DNA of 64,000 nt from DATDDB01 sp035260545 (lineage in GTDB: Bacteria > Pseudomonadota > Gammaproteobacteria > Burkholderiales > Gallionellaceae). Below the pieces are notes generated by a model. It made no database searches and had not been told where the DNA came from. It was given only the letters and a program-made list of their open reading frames with translations. The stretch is from positions 1 to 64,000 of the forward strand of contig DATFUZ010000054.1 of assembly GCA_035260545.1 (NCBI GenBank), given 5' to 3'. Of this stretch, positions 25,323 through 34,193 are shown piece by piece (the stretch's first letter is position 1; each line of letters starts with the position of its first letter). A program made the position numbers and the translations under genes.

Positions 25323-26846
25323 TCATGCCAATGCCTCGAAGCGGTTGCTGCCGGGGTTGTAGCGCAGCAATTCTCCTCGCTCCATGTCAAAATACCAGCC
25401 ATGCAGCGCCAGCTTGTTCTGCGCCACGCGCTCCAGTATCCATGGGAAGGTCAGCAAGTTGTCCAGGGACACCTTGACGGCTTCCAATTCACAGGCGTGC
25501 GCCTGTGCGTCCAACGACAGTCCCGGCATGCGGGCCAGCACGCGGTTGCGGGCATTGACGGCTATCCTCATCCATCCGGAAATGAATCCATCCTGCGGCT
25601 CGCTGCCCGGCGCCCTGCTCATCAGCGCGCGAACGCCCCCGCAGTGAGCATGCCCCAGGACGATGATGTTCTCCACTTCCAGCTGGCACACCCCGAATTC
25701 GAGCGCAGCGCTGGTGCCATGATGGCTGCCGCTGACCTCATATGGCGGAACCAGATTGGCCACATTGCGGATGATGAACAAGTCCCCGGGGTCGGAGTTG
25801 GTCACGATTGCGGGATCCACCCTGGAGTCGCAGCAACCGACAACAATGGTTTTGGGCGATTGCCCCTGGGTCATGAGGCGCTCAAACAAATCGCGATTCT
25901 CTTCATAATGCTGGCTGCGGAACCGCCTGAATCCGTCGATCAGTTTGTCGATATGGCTCTCCGTCAGCCGAGTCAGCGCTTCGCGGTATTTTTCGCCGGT
26001 CCTGGCCGCCACCTCGGGCGGCAGCTCGGGTCCGGGCGCGCGCTTGTTCCATCCGCATCCTTCCAGCCAGTCGCGCACATATTGCTTGTCGAAGCTGGGC
26101 GGGTTGCTGCCGGGCCGATACAGGTCATCCGGCCAGAACCGCGACGAGTCCGGGGTCAGCGCTTCGTCGATGAGGTACAGCATGCCCGCCTCATCCAGAC
26201 CGAATTCGAATTTGGTGTCCGCGATGATAATGCCCCTGGTTGCCGCATACGCAGATGCTTCCCGGTAAAGGGCGATGCACACATCGCGCACCTGCGCGGC
26301 GAGTGTCCTGCCAAGCAGTTGTTCGGCCTGCGCGTAGCTGATGTTTTCGTCGTGAGCGCCCGCCTCCGCCTTGGTTGAGGGAGTAAACAGCGGCTCCGGC
26401 AATTTGTCGGCTTCGCGCAGCCCCTCCGGCAGGGGGATGCCGCATACGCTGCGGGACTTCTGGTATTCCTTCCATCCCGAGCCCACCAGATAGCCGCGCA
26501 CGATGGCTTCTATCGGCAGCGGCTTGAGCTTCTTCACGACAATGGCGCGGCCCGCCACCTGATCCCGCTCATCCGCGGCCACCACCGATTCCGGGGGAAT
26601 GCCGGTGAGGTGGTTGGGGATGATGTGCCGCAGCCGCTCGAACCAGAAATCGGAAATTTTCGTCAATACGGCGCCCTTGCCCGGTATGGGCGTAGGCAGA
26701 ACCACGTCGAACGCGGACAGCCGATCCGTCGTGACAATCAGAAGATGCTCCGCGTCCACATCGTAAATGTCGCGTACCTTGCCACGGCTGAGCAATGGCA
26801 AACTGGCGATACGGGATTCAAATTGTGCTTTTGTCATATCTGCCAT
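25323..26846 (-). CDS. purC: SAICAR synthase fused to beta-carbonic anhydrase
   Basis: A 507-residue fusion in one uninterrupted frame. Residues ~1-296 are SAICAR synthase (PurC): [67 protein letters not shown] and [12 protein letters not shown]. Residues ~297-507 are a complete beta-carbonic anhydrase starting [13 protein letters not shown], with zinc motifs CCDSR and GHAHCGG and the [11 protein letters not shown] loop. There is essentially no linker. PurC makes SAICAR from CAIR, aspartate and ATP; the CA interconverts CO2 and bicarbonate. PurE, which makes CAIR, is the next gene (46 bases). ATG 26846 or 26837 are both possible; neither has a strong ribosome site. The start is 16 bases from the divergent gene. 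Confidence 0.95.
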   Translation of the reverse strand: MADMTKAQFESRIASLPLLSRGKVRDIYDVDAEHLLIVTTDRLSAFDVVLPTPIPGKGAVLTKISDFWFERLRHIIPNHLTGIPPESVVAADERDQVAGRAIVVKKLKPLPIEAIVRGYLVGSGWKEYQKSRSVCGIPLPEGLREADKLPEPLFTPSTKAEAGAHDENISYAQAEQLLGRTLAAQVRDVCIALYREASAYAATRGIIIADTKFEFGLDEAGMLYLIDEALTPDSSRFWPDDLYRPGSNPPSFDKQYVRDWLEGCGWNKRAPGPELPPEVAARTGEKYREALTRLTESHIDKLIDGFRRFRSQHYEENRDLFERLMTQGQSPKTIVVGCCDSRVDPAIVTNSDPGDLFIIRNVANLVPPYEVSGSHHGTSAALEFGVCQLEVENIIVLGHAHCGGVRALMSRAPGSEPQDGFISGWMRIAVNARNRVLARMPGLSLDAQAHACELEAVKVSLDNLLTFPWILERVAQNKLALHGWYFDMERGELLRYNPGSNRFEALA

Positions 26847-26862
26847 TCTGTAAAATGGACAC

Positions 26863-27282
26863 ATGGAAATCATCTGCTACAGAGCCCCGGAAATCGGCGC
26901 TGAGCCGCGCGCACTGCCTGCCGCGACCTACAATATTGCGCACACCCTGCTGGCCCGCAGTCCATCCGGCGCTTTCTTCGTACCGATACGTTCCATGCAA
27001 TACCTGGCGATCATCGATGCCGCGGAGTTCGTTTTCCTCGACGGCAACACCAAGTGCTGGATAGACATCGCCTGGCGCAATTTCCGCCCGCAGGAGCGCT
27101 CTTCACTGGACGACCCCGTCCCCTACGAGGCGGTGTATTACCGCGCGCACGCCGCCGACCTGATGCCGCGCCTGCAGGCCGAGCTGCCGCGCGCGCTGGC
27201 AGAGCTGGCGGCCAAGGAGCGCTTCAGCGGCGATGCCACGGTGCTGAAATTCCCCGCACCGCAGCGACCGTCCGGCGCCTGA
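26863..27282 (+). CDS. Conserved-looking hypothetical protein, 139 residues
   Basis: A soluble protein with no signal peptide and no recognised domain. It has segments such as [18 protein letters not shown] and [17 protein letters not shown]. It is divergent from purC-CA with only 16 bases between start codons, so each promoter would lie in the other gene, and it is convergent with the gene at 27289 (6 bases). Its position between the purine/CA operon and the cbb operon suggests a link to carbon metabolism, but that is inference only. Confidence 0.75.
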   Translation: MEIICYRAPEIGAEPRALPAATYNIAHTLLARSPSGAFFVPIRSMQYLAIIDAAEFVFLDGNTKCWIDIAWRNFRPQERSSLDDPVPYEAVYYRAHAADLMPRLQAELPRALAELAAKERFSGDATVLKFPAPQRPSGA

Positions 27283-27288
27283 CAGCGC

Positions 27289-27591
27289 TCATTCGTCGTC
27301 GCCCAGCTCCGGGTCCCAGCCTTTGCCGCGCGCCTCGGCCATTGCCGTCGCATAGATTTTTTCGTGGCGCTCGCGCAGTTCCGGCGCCAGGCGGCTCGGC
27401 AGGTTGGCGTACTTGTCCCATTCCTGCTGCACCCGCTCCATCAGCGCCTGCATGCGGCCCAGTTCCCAGCCGGCGCAATCCTCGGTGTCCGGAATCAGCC
27501 CGAACACCCAGCCATCCAGCACGACGCGGCCCAGTTGGGTGATGCCGTGCCGGTCCTTGTAAAAGCCGACGTATGTCTTGGGATCAGTCAT
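27289..27591 (-). CDS. Hypothetical 100-residue protein coupled to aldolase 2
   Basis: A small acidic protein (MTDPKTYVGFYKDRHG..., C-terminal GWDPELGDDE) with a helical middle (RMQALMERVQQEWDKY). Its ATG overlaps the stop of the upstream aldolase-Dabb gene (ATGA), so translation is coupled. It is the last gene of the cbb operon. No family is recognised; a stoichiometric role with the aldolase is a guess. Confidence 0.8.
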   Translation of the reverse strand: MTDPKTYVGFYKDRHGITQLGRVVLDGWVFGLIPDTEDCAGWELGRMQALMERVQQEWDKYANLPSRLAPELRERHEKIYATAMAEARGKGWDPELGDDE

Positions 27592-28769
27592 TGTTCGTCC
27601 ATTATGTAGTCTATGGTCAGGCGATCCGGCGCCGATGGCCGGAAGCATTCGTCAGCGTAGGCCCGGTGTGCGGGGTGGACGGCATAGCTTTCCGCCACGG
27701 CCGGGCTGGCAAAGCGAATGTGCCATAACCGGCGGTAACGCGCATCAGGCTTGATGGCGCGGCCCGTCTCCACGGCGCGCACGCCGGGGATGCCCGCCAG
27801 GTCCCGCACCCCGCGCGCCAGGGCCGCTTGCTGCTGCGGTTCATCCATGCCTTCATCGAAATTGAATTCGATGGCATGCATCACTTCGCGCCACCGGCGG
27901 CACGCGCCCGCGACCGCCTGCGCCCGTCCCGCCGCTCCGAGCAGGCCGTTCATGCGCGAGACCTCATTGCCGACGGCCGCGCGCGCATCGGCCAGCAGGC
28001 CGGTGAAACCCGCACTCCCGCCCGCCGCCGTGCGGGCGCGGATGCTGGCAGCGGCGGCATCGGACAGCGCGGTGTAGTAGTTGAGCTTGGTCATGCCGTG
28101 GGCGACCAGTTGCCGGTACTGCTCGTCGCCAAGCCCGGTGCCGCCATGGATGACCAGCGGCACGGGTACCGCGTCGCGGATGGCCGCCAGCCGCTCGAAG
28201 TCCAGTTGCGGCGTGCCGCGCATGCGGCCGTGCACGGTGCCGACGGAAACGGCGAGGCAGTCCACGCCGGTGGCTGCCACGAAGCGACGCGCCTCATCGG
28301 GCTCGGTCATGCGCACTTCGCCCGGATGCAGTTCGGCGTCCTCGCCCTCCACCCCGGGCACGTAGCCCAGCTCTCCCTCCAGCGGGATGCCGCAGCTGCG
28401 GGCCAGGGCCACGGCCTCGGCGCTGAGACGCACATTTTCGTCGTACGGCAGATGGGAGGCGTCCAGCATGACTCCATTGCACCCGAGCGCAATCGCGCGG
28501 CGCACGGATTCCAGCGTGGTGCCGTGATCGAGGTGGATGGCCAGCGGCACGCGGGCACGCCGGGCGGCGGCCGCGACCGCCGCCATCAGCAGCTCGAAAT
28601 CGTAATGCGGGAAGTGCGACTCGGCCAGGCTCAGGACGGCCGGCGCGGCATCGCGCTCGCAGGCCGCCACGACCGCCTCCAGGAATTCGAGGCTGACCAC
28701 GTCATAGCCGCCGACGGCGTAGCCGTTCGCCCGGGCATGGCGCAGCAGGTCGTCCATGTGGATCAGCAT
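27588..28769 (-). CDS. Class II ketose-bisphosphate aldolase fused to a Dabb domain (paralogue 2)
   Basis: A 393-residue protein with the same architecture as the one at 23531. The aldolase part shows HLDHGTT, EGELGYVPGVEGE, VGTVHGRMRG and VIHGGTG (catalytic Asp and zinc His residues present). The C-terminal Dabb domain contains GIPGVRAVETGRAI, VHPAHRAYADE and IDYIMDEQ. It starts 4 bases after cbbO, so it belongs to the RuBisCO operon. In the Calvin cycle a class II aldolase makes fructose- and sedoheptulose-bisphosphate, which would suit this position. Substrate preference is not established. Confidence 0.9.
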   Translation of the reverse strand: MLIHMDDLLRHARANGYAVGGYDVVSLEFLEAVVAACERDAAPAVLSLAESHFPHYDFELLMAAVAAAARRARVPLAIHLDHGTTLESVRRAIALGCNGVMLDASHLPYDENVRLSAEAVALARSCGIPLEGELGYVPGVEGEDAELHPGEVRMTEPDEARRFVAATGVDCLAVSVGTVHGRMRGTPQLDFERLAAIRDAVPVPLVIHGGTGLGDEQYRQLVAHGMTKLNYYTALSDAAAASIRARTAAGGSAGFTGLLADARAAVGNEVSRMNGLLGAAGRAQAVAGACRRWREVMHAIEFNFDEGMDEPQQQAALARGVRDLAGIPGVRAVETGRAIKPDARYRRLWHIRFASPAVAESYAVHPAHRAYADECFRPSAPDRLTIDYIMDEQ

Positions 28770-28773
28770 GACC

Positions 28774-31128
28774 TTACCTCGTCAGTCCTGCATAAAGCAG
28801 GGGCAGCTTCTCCGGCAGCCGCTCGACATGATCGACCACCATGTAGTTCTTCGCGCCGAAGATGCGCGACACATACTGGTCGGCGCGCGGGTCCAGGCTC
28901 ATGCAGTAGGTGGTGATGCCATTGCGCGCCAGTTCCTCCACCGCCTTCTTGGTATCGTAGCGCAGGTATTGCGGGTCGCGCACGTCCACGTCCGCCGGTT
29001 CGCCGTCGGTGATCACCAGCAGCAGCTTCTTCGACGACTTCTGCAGCTTCAGGTAGTGCCCGGCATGGCGCACTGCCGCGCCCATGCGCGTGGAAAGCTG
29101 GCCGCTCATGCCGGACAGGCGCGCCTTGGGCATGTCGTCGTAGGGCTGGTCGAAATCCTTGTAGCGGAAGTATTCCACGTTATGCCGGCCGTCGGAGCAG
29201 AAGCCATGGATCGCAAACGGGTCGCCCACCTTGTGGATGGCATCCGCCAGCAGCACCGTGGCCTGGCGCTGCAGGTCGAGCACGCTGTAGTCATGGCCGG
29301 CCACGGTCTCGTTGGTGGATTCGGAGAGGTCGAGCAGCACCAGCACCGAGATGTCGCGCACCTTGCGCACCGAGCGCATCATGATGCGCGGGTCGGGCTG
29401 CTGCCCCATGCGCATGTCGGTCATCGCCAGCAGCGCGGCGTTGATGTCCACCTCGTCGCCGTCCTCCAGCTTGCGGATGCGGGTCACGCCCTGCGGCTGC
29501 AACGCATCGAGCAGGAATTTGAGGCGGCCTATGGTGCGCTTGTGCCGGGCTGCGATGTCGTCTATCACCCGCAGGTCGCCGGCTTTGGGGCGCTTTTCCA
29601 GCACGGTAGCCCAGGACGGACGCTCGAGCTGGATCTGGTAGTCCCACTCCGAGTAGTGATACGGCGCGGACACCGGCTCCTTGCCCTCCATCTCGTTGAA
29701 CGACTTGCCGCCGCTCTCGTCGCCGATGCTCTCGTAGGGGAAAAGCTCGGTGCCCAGCACCCAGATTTCCTCGGCATCATCGCCCGCGGTCTCGACGTCG
29801 ATCTCGTTCGCCATTTCCATCACGTTCACGTACTTGCGCACCTGCGCGGGCGTTTCGTAGCCCGCGGCGATGGCCTGGTCAAAATCGAATTCCTCGAACG
29901 CCCAGAAATAGCGGTTGTCGTCGCGATATGCGGCGCTGAGCACATCGCTGCGCGGATTGAAGGCGATGCGCTTTTCGCTGAACGCATGGGCGAGCTGCAC
30001 ACCGATGTCCCACGACACCTGGTTGCTCTCCAGGCTTTCGGCGGCCTGCTTGAACAGCACGCGGCCCTGGGCGATCCACGGATCACCGTCCGCATAGCCG
30101 TCGTCAAGCAGCGCGCGCGCCAGGCGGTTGAGGTAATCACCCGCCGTGGCCGACTGTGCCGGCGTGATGCTGTGCAGTTGCACCCAGAGCTTTTTCAGGC
30201 CGGGGAAGCGCTTCAACGCCAGGGTTTCCACGCGCGCATCCTCGATGACGCTGATTACCGCCATCTGCCATGGATTGAGCGCCTCGGCGGAGATGGGCGC
30301 TTTCGTAAACACGATATGGGCGGCGCTGTGCGCGGCGGCCGCGCGATACATCTCTAGCCCGGAGATCTCGACCTCGCCCTCGGCGTAGTCGTCATAGGCG
30401 TCGGGCAGGTGGATGAAGTAGCCTTCGACGAAGGGCTTGTAGCCCTCGCGCGATTCGAAGTCGCCGGAGGTGGGCTTCATGAAGAAGTCGCGCGCCCACA
30501 GTGCGCGCAAATACATGTTGATGCGGCGCTGCACGTCGACGAACAGCGTGCCCTTGCGCTCCTTCTGCAGCATGGCCTGCGACTCGCGCGACAGCAGCCC
30601 GAAATAGCTGGCCTGCGCGGGATAATCGGTACGGTAGGCGTGCGCGCCCCACATCGCCCAGCGCCGCAGGCCGCCCAGGGTGAGCTGGCCGAACAGCGGC
30701 TCCAGGTTTTCGAGCATCGGGCGCACGCCGCGCGGGGCCTGCGCCAGGAGCTGGGACAGGAATTGCAGGTAGGCGCCGAACAGCGCATCGTCGCCCAGGC
30801 GCGCCGCGGCGGTGGGCGCGGTGCTCAGCATCAGTTCGATCACCGAGCCCGAGGTTTTGGAAGCCAGTGACAGCGCGGTCTGCACCAGGTCGGGGATCAT
30901 ATCCTCGCCGATTTCCTTGGCGACCTGCGGGGCGTGGTCTATCCAGGCGGCCACCACTTCGTCGCCGCGGCCCAGGCTTTTCAGCGCGGCCGCGCCCTTG
31001 ACGTAGTTATCCAGGCCGCGGGCGCTGAATACCTTGGCCGCATCGTGCCAGGCGGCGTTCAGGCTGTCGCGCTGCTCGGGCGAAAGCGCTTCCAGCAGCT
31101 CTTCGTAGTCGGTCAGGTTGACGCCCAT
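28774..31128 (-). CDS. cbbO: CbbO, VWA-domain RuBisCO activase subunit
   Basis: A 784-residue protein. The C-terminal von Willebrand A domain has the MIDAS motif DLSESTN (about residue 612) and the downstream ITDGEPADVD. The N-terminal ~500 residues form the CbbO-specific helical region. With the AAA+ ring CbbQ it removes inhibitory sugar phosphates from RuBisCO; CbbO is thought to bind RuBisCO through the MIDAS. ATG 31128 follows GGGGGGA and is preferred to an upstream in-frame start at 31167 that would overlap cbbQ. Confidence 0.95.
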   Translation of the reverse strand: MGVNLTDYEELLEALSPEQRDSLNAAWHDAAKVFSARGLDNYVKGAAALKSLGRGDEVVAAWIDHAPQVAKEIGEDMIPDLVQTALSLASKTSGSVIELMLSTAPTAAARLGDDALFGAYLQFLSQLLAQAPRGVRPMLENLEPLFGQLTLGGLRRWAMWGAHAYRTDYPAQASYFGLLSRESQAMLQKERKGTLFVDVQRRINMYLRALWARDFFMKPTSGDFESREGYKPFVEGYFIHLPDAYDDYAEGEVEISGLEMYRAAAAHSAAHIVFTKAPISAEALNPWQMAVISVIEDARVETLALKRFPGLKKLWVQLHSITPAQSATAGDYLNRLARALLDDGYADGDPWIAQGRVLFKQAAESLESNQVSWDIGVQLAHAFSEKRIAFNPRSDVLSAAYRDDNRYFWAFEEFDFDQAIAAGYETPAQVRKYVNVMEMANEIDVETAGDDAEEIWVLGTELFPYESIGDESGGKSFNEMEGKEPVSAPYHYSEWDYQIQLERPSWATVLEKRPKAGDLRVIDDIAARHKRTIGRLKFLLDALQPQGVTRIRKLEDGDEVDINAALLAMTDMRMGQQPDPRIMMRSVRKVRDISVLVLLDLSESTNETVAGHDYSVLDLQRQATVLLADAIHKVGDPFAIHGFCSDGRHNVEYFRYKDFDQPYDDMPKARLSGMSGQLSTRMGAAVRHAGHYLKLQKSSKKLLLVITDGEPADVDVRDPQYLRYDTKKAVEELARNGITTYCMSLDPRADQYVSRIFGAKNYMVVDHVERLPEKLPLLYAGLTR

Positions 31129-31141
31129 GGCATCCCCCCGT

Positions 31142-31945
31142 TCAGAAGTAGGTGGTGACTGCCGCATCCAGGGCGTCGCGCATGTCCGGATCGTCGGTGA
31201 TCGGACGCACCAGCGCCACGCGGCAGGCCTTCACCGCGTCGACCCCGGCTGAGATCAGGCTGCCCGCATGCACCAGCATGCGGGTGGAGATGCCCTCGTC
31301 CAGGCCGTGGCCCTTGAGGTTGCGCGCGCGCTCGGCGATGGATACCAGCTTGTCCGCGGTCTCGGCCGCCACGCCGGTTTCATGGGCCACGATCTCGGTC
31401 TCGATGTCGTGCTCGGGATAGTTGAAGTCCAGTCCGCCGAAGCGCTGCTTGGTGGACTGCTTGAGGTCCTTCATCAGCGACTGGTAGCCGGGGTTGTAGG
31501 AGATCACCAACTGGAAGTCGGGGTGGGCGTGCACCAGCTCGCCCTTCTTTTCCAGGGGCAGCACGCGGCGATTGTCGGTCAGCGGGTGGATCACCACGGT
31601 GGTGTCCTGGCGTGCCTCGACCACCTCATCCAGGTAGACGATGGCGCCGTAGCGCGCGGCAATGGCCAGCGGGCCGTCCTGCCAGCGGGTGCCGCTGGCG
31701 TCGAGCAGGAAGCGGCCGACCAGGTCGGAGGCCGTCATGTCCTCGTTGCAGGCCACGGTGACCAGCGGCTTTCCCAGTTTCCACGCCATGTGCTCCACGA
31801 AGCGCGTCTTGCCGCAACCGGTGGGGCCTTTCAGCATCATCGGCATGCGCACCCCGTAGGCGGCTTCGAACAGTTCGACTTCGTCTGACACCGGACGGTA
31901 GTAGGGTTCGTTTTCGATACGGTACTGTTTGATGATGTCGCTCAT
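31142..31945 (-). CDS. cbbQ: CbbQ, MoxR-type AAA+ RuBisCO activase
   Basis: A 267-residue AAA+ ATPase of the MoxR/NirQ clade. Walker A is [10 protein letters not shown] (about residue 39), Walker B is [11 protein letters not shown], and sensor 1 is VISYNPGYQ. The hexamer powers reactivation of form I RuBisCO with CbbO. It lies 182 bases after cbbS and 13 bases before cbbO. Length is normal for the family. Confidence 0.96.
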   Translation of the reverse strand: MSDIIKQYRIENEPYYRPVSDEVELFEAAYGVRMPMMLKGPTGCGKTRFVEHMAWKLGKPLVTVACNEDMTASDLVGRFLLDASGTRWQDGPLAIAARYGAIVYLDEVVEARQDTTVVIHPLTDNRRVLPLEKKGELVHAHPDFQLVISYNPGYQSLMKDLKQSTKQRFGGLDFNYPEHDIETEIVAHETGVAAETADKLVSIAERARNLKGHGLDEGISTRMLVHAGSLISAGVDAVKACRVALVRPITDDPDMRDALDAAVTTYF

Positions 31946-32084
31946 GGCTGGCTCTCCATTCTTAAACTATTGCTCCAGTTCCTCTGGAATCCATCTGCTG
32001 CCCTGTACAGGGGCGCAAACACCCGGCCGGTCGTCATCGGGGCCGGCGAACATGCTTGCGTCCGTGCGCGGATGCGCCTGAAAA

Positions 32085-32118
32085 TTCCCCGCCACCGGAG
32101 AGAGGCGGCGGCGGGGAA
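32085..32118 (-). terminator. Attenuator/processing hairpin between cbbS and cbbQ
   Basis: On the minus strand TTCCCCGCC (32118-32110) can pair with GGCGGGGAA (32093-32085), followed by TTTT. It begins 10 bases after the cbbS stop. As a partial terminator or 3'-end stabiliser it would give much more cbbLS than cbbQO mRNA. Confidence 0.7.
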
Positions 32119-32127
32119 ACCGCTGCG

Positions 32128-32484
32128 TTATACAGTCTTGCCGCGGTAGATCACCATCGCCGTACCCTGGCTCTGGGTGAAGTTGTTGTAGCCGATCAGG
32201 CGTACGTGGTTGTTGGGATTGGCCTTGTGGCAGGCGTCCGCCTCGGCCAGGATCTTGTCCACGTCGGTCTCGCCGAACATGGGCAGCTTCCACATGTACC
32301 AGTAGGAATCCATCAGGTGCTCGGGCTCGGTATGCTCAATGGCCGGGTTCCAGCCCTTGCTCACCAGGTATTCCACCTGCTTGCGGATGTCGTCCTTGTT
32401 CATCGCCGGCAGGTAGGAGAAGGTCTCAAACTTGCGGCTGGAAGGATCGCTGACGCGCGACTTGTAATCCATTACTTCACTCAT
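32128..32484 (-). CDS. cbbS: RuBisCO small subunit, form I
   Basis: A 118-residue small subunit. [17 protein letters not shown] near the N-terminus, then [12 protein letters not shown] and [11 protein letters not shown], are typical of form IA proteins found with cbbQO rather than carboxysome genes. It caps the L8 core of RuBisCO. AAAGGAG lies 7 bases before the ATG. It is 87 bases downstream of cbbL. Confidence 0.97.
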   Translation of the reverse strand: MSEVMDYKSRVSDPSSRKFETFSYLPAMNKDDIRKQVEYLVSKGWNPAIEHTEPEHLMDSYWYMWKLPMFGETDVDKILAEADACHKANPNNHVRLIGYNNFTQSQGTAMVIYRGKTV

Positions 32485-32571
32485 GATTTGCTCCTTTATT
32501 TCGTTGGTTGGCCGGTTGCAGGGCGCGCCACACTTTTGTATTTCGCCGGGGCGCGCACCCGCATCGCCGCA

Positions 32572-33993
32572 TTACTTGTGACCGACGTCCAGCTTGTCGA
32601 CGGTGTCGAACTCGAACTTGATCTCTTTCCATGTTTCCATGGCGATCTTCAGTTCGGGCGAGCTCTTTGCCGCTTCAGTCAGGATGGCCTTGCCTTCGCG
32701 CTCGATGGCGACGCCCTTGTTGCGCGCCTCGACGCAGGCTTCCAGCGCCACGCGGTTGGCTGCAGCGCCCGCCGCATTGCCCCAGGGGTGGCCCAGCGTG
32801 CCGCCGCCGAACTGCAGGACGGAGTTGTCGCCGAAGATGCTCACCAGCGCGGGCATGTGCCACACGTGGATGCCGCCGGAGGCCACCGGGATCACGCCGG
32901 GCATGGAGCCCCAGTCCTGGTCGAAGAAGATGCCGCGCGAACGGTCTTCCTTGATGTAGCTGTCACGCATGATGTCGATCCAGCCCAGGGTCGCCTCGCG
33001 GTCGCCTTCCAGCTTGCCAACCACGGTGCCCGAGTGCAGGTGGTCACCGCCGGACAGACGCAGGGCCTTGGCCAGCACGCGGAAGTGGATGCCGTGGTGC
33101 GGGTTGCGGTCCAGCACGGCGTGCATCGCGCGGTGGATGTGCAGCAGCATGCCGTTGTCGCGGCACCAGTTGGCCAGGCCGGTGTTGGCGCAGAAGCCGC
33201 CGGTCAGGTAGTCGTGCATGATGATGGGCGAGCCGATTTCCTTGGCAAACTCGGCGCGCTTGTACATCTCTTCCGGGGTCGGCGCGGTCACGTTCAGATA
33301 GTGACCCTTGCGCTCGCCGGTCTCGCGCTCGGCCTTCTCGATGGCTTCCTGCACGAACTGGAAGCGGTCGCGCCAGCGCATGAACGGCTGGCTGTTGACG
33401 TTCTCGTCGTCCTTGGTGAAGTCCAGGCCGCCGCGCAGGCACTCGTACACGGCGCGGCCGTAGTTCTTGGCGGACAGGCCCAGTTTCGGCTTGATGGTGC
33501 AGCCCAGCAGCGGACGGCCGTACTTGTTCATCTTGTCGCGCTCGACTTCGATGCCGTTGGGCGGGCCGCCGCAGGTCTTCACGTAGGCGATGGGGAAGCG
33601 CACGTCTTCCAGACGCAGCGCACGGATGGCCTTGAAGCCGAACACGTTGCCCACCAGCGAGGTGAACACGTTCACCACGGAGCCTTCCTCGAACAGGTCG
33701 ATCGGGTAGGCAATGAAAGCATAGAAGCAGGTGTCGTCGCCGGGCACGTCCTCGATGCGATAGGCGCGGCCCTTGTAGTAATCGAGGTCGGTCAGCAGGT
33801 CGGTCCACACCGTGGTCCAGGTGCCGGTCGAAGACTCGGCGGCAACGGCCGCGGCCGCTTCCTCGCGGTCCACGCCCGGCTGCGGGGTGATCTTGAAACA
33901 AGCAAGGATGTCGGTGTCGAGCGGGGTATACTCCGGCATCCAGTAGGTGGCGCGATATTCTTTCACGCCTGCGTTATAGGTCTTGACGGCCAT
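32572..33993 (-). CDS. cbbL: RuBisCO large subunit, form I
   Basis: A 473-residue large subunit carrying out ribulose-1,5-bisphosphate carboxylation. The carbamylated-lysine motif [17 protein letters not shown] and the catalytic-lysine motif [17 protein letters not shown] are intact, as are HIHRAMHAV and [13 protein letters not shown] 33993 (MAVKTYNAG) has GAGGAG upstream and matches the family; an earlier Met at 34014 is in the leader. There is no carboxysome gene nearby, so this is the cytoplasmic CbbQO-dependent enzyme. Confidence 0.98.
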   Translation of the reverse strand: MAVKTYNAGVKEYRATYWMPEYTPLDTDILACFKITPQPGVDREEAAAAVAAESSTGTWTTVWTDLLTDLDYYKGRAYRIEDVPGDDTCFYAFIAYPIDLFEEGSVVNVFTSLVGNVFGFKAIRALRLEDVRFPIAYVKTCGGPPNGIEVERDKMNKYGRPLLGCTIKPKLGLSAKNYGRAVYECLRGGLDFTKDDENVNSQPFMRWRDRFQFVQEAIEKAERETGERKGHYLNVTAPTPEEMYKRAEFAKEIGSPIIMHDYLTGGFCANTGLANWCRDNGMLLHIHRAMHAVLDRNPHHGIHFRVLAKALRLSGGDHLHSGTVVGKLEGDREATLGWIDIMRDSYIKEDRSRGIFFDQDWGSMPGVIPVASGGIHVWHMPALVSIFGDNSVLQFGGGTLGHPWGNAAGAAANRVALEACVEARNKGVAIEREGKAILTEAAKSSPELKIAMETWKEIKFEFDTVDKLDVGHK

Positions 33994-34020
33994 GGCAAGC
34001 TCCTCAGGATTCATGTTTAA

Positions 34021-34193
34021 CTTACCCCCCGCGTAACCGGAGGACTTTTTTTATATCCCCCGGCAGAGCCGGGGAACGCATCGCTCAATTGAGCGTGGAC
34101 AGACTATAGCCAAGGCGAACCATAAATAATAATTGTATTTTTCGATGCAAACGATAGACTATAGTCTATGGATCGAAAAAAGGCATACAGCCC
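34021..34193. promoter_or_regulatory. cbbL-cbbR divergent promoter/operator region
   Basis: Contains a perfect 14-bp palindrome CGCTCAATTGAGCG (34082-34095) and a perfect 16-bp palindrome ATAGACTATAGTCTAT (34154-34169). The latter is flanked by a 9-bp inverted pair TTTTTCGAT/ATCGAAAAA (34138-34146, 34172-34180). AGACTATAG occurs twice, 55 bases apart (34101 and 34156), about five helix turns. These are likely CbbR (LysR-type) sites. A CCCCGGC-AGA-GCCGGGG hairpin (34058-34074) lies in the cbbL leader. Confidence 0.65.

Noticed and set aside
23321..25477. 718-residue plus-strand open frame opposite the aldolase and purE genes
   Set aside because: It is the GC-driven mirror of two well-supported minus-strand genes, is His/Arg/Gly-rich with no domain, and has no ribosome site.
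28756..30357. 533-residue plus-strand open frame opposite cbbO
   Set aside because: Antisense shadow; no domain and it overlaps a confident gene fully.
32056..34020. 654-residue plus-strand open frame opposite cbbS and cbbL
   Set aside because: Antisense shadow of RuBisCO genes; composition is not protein-like.
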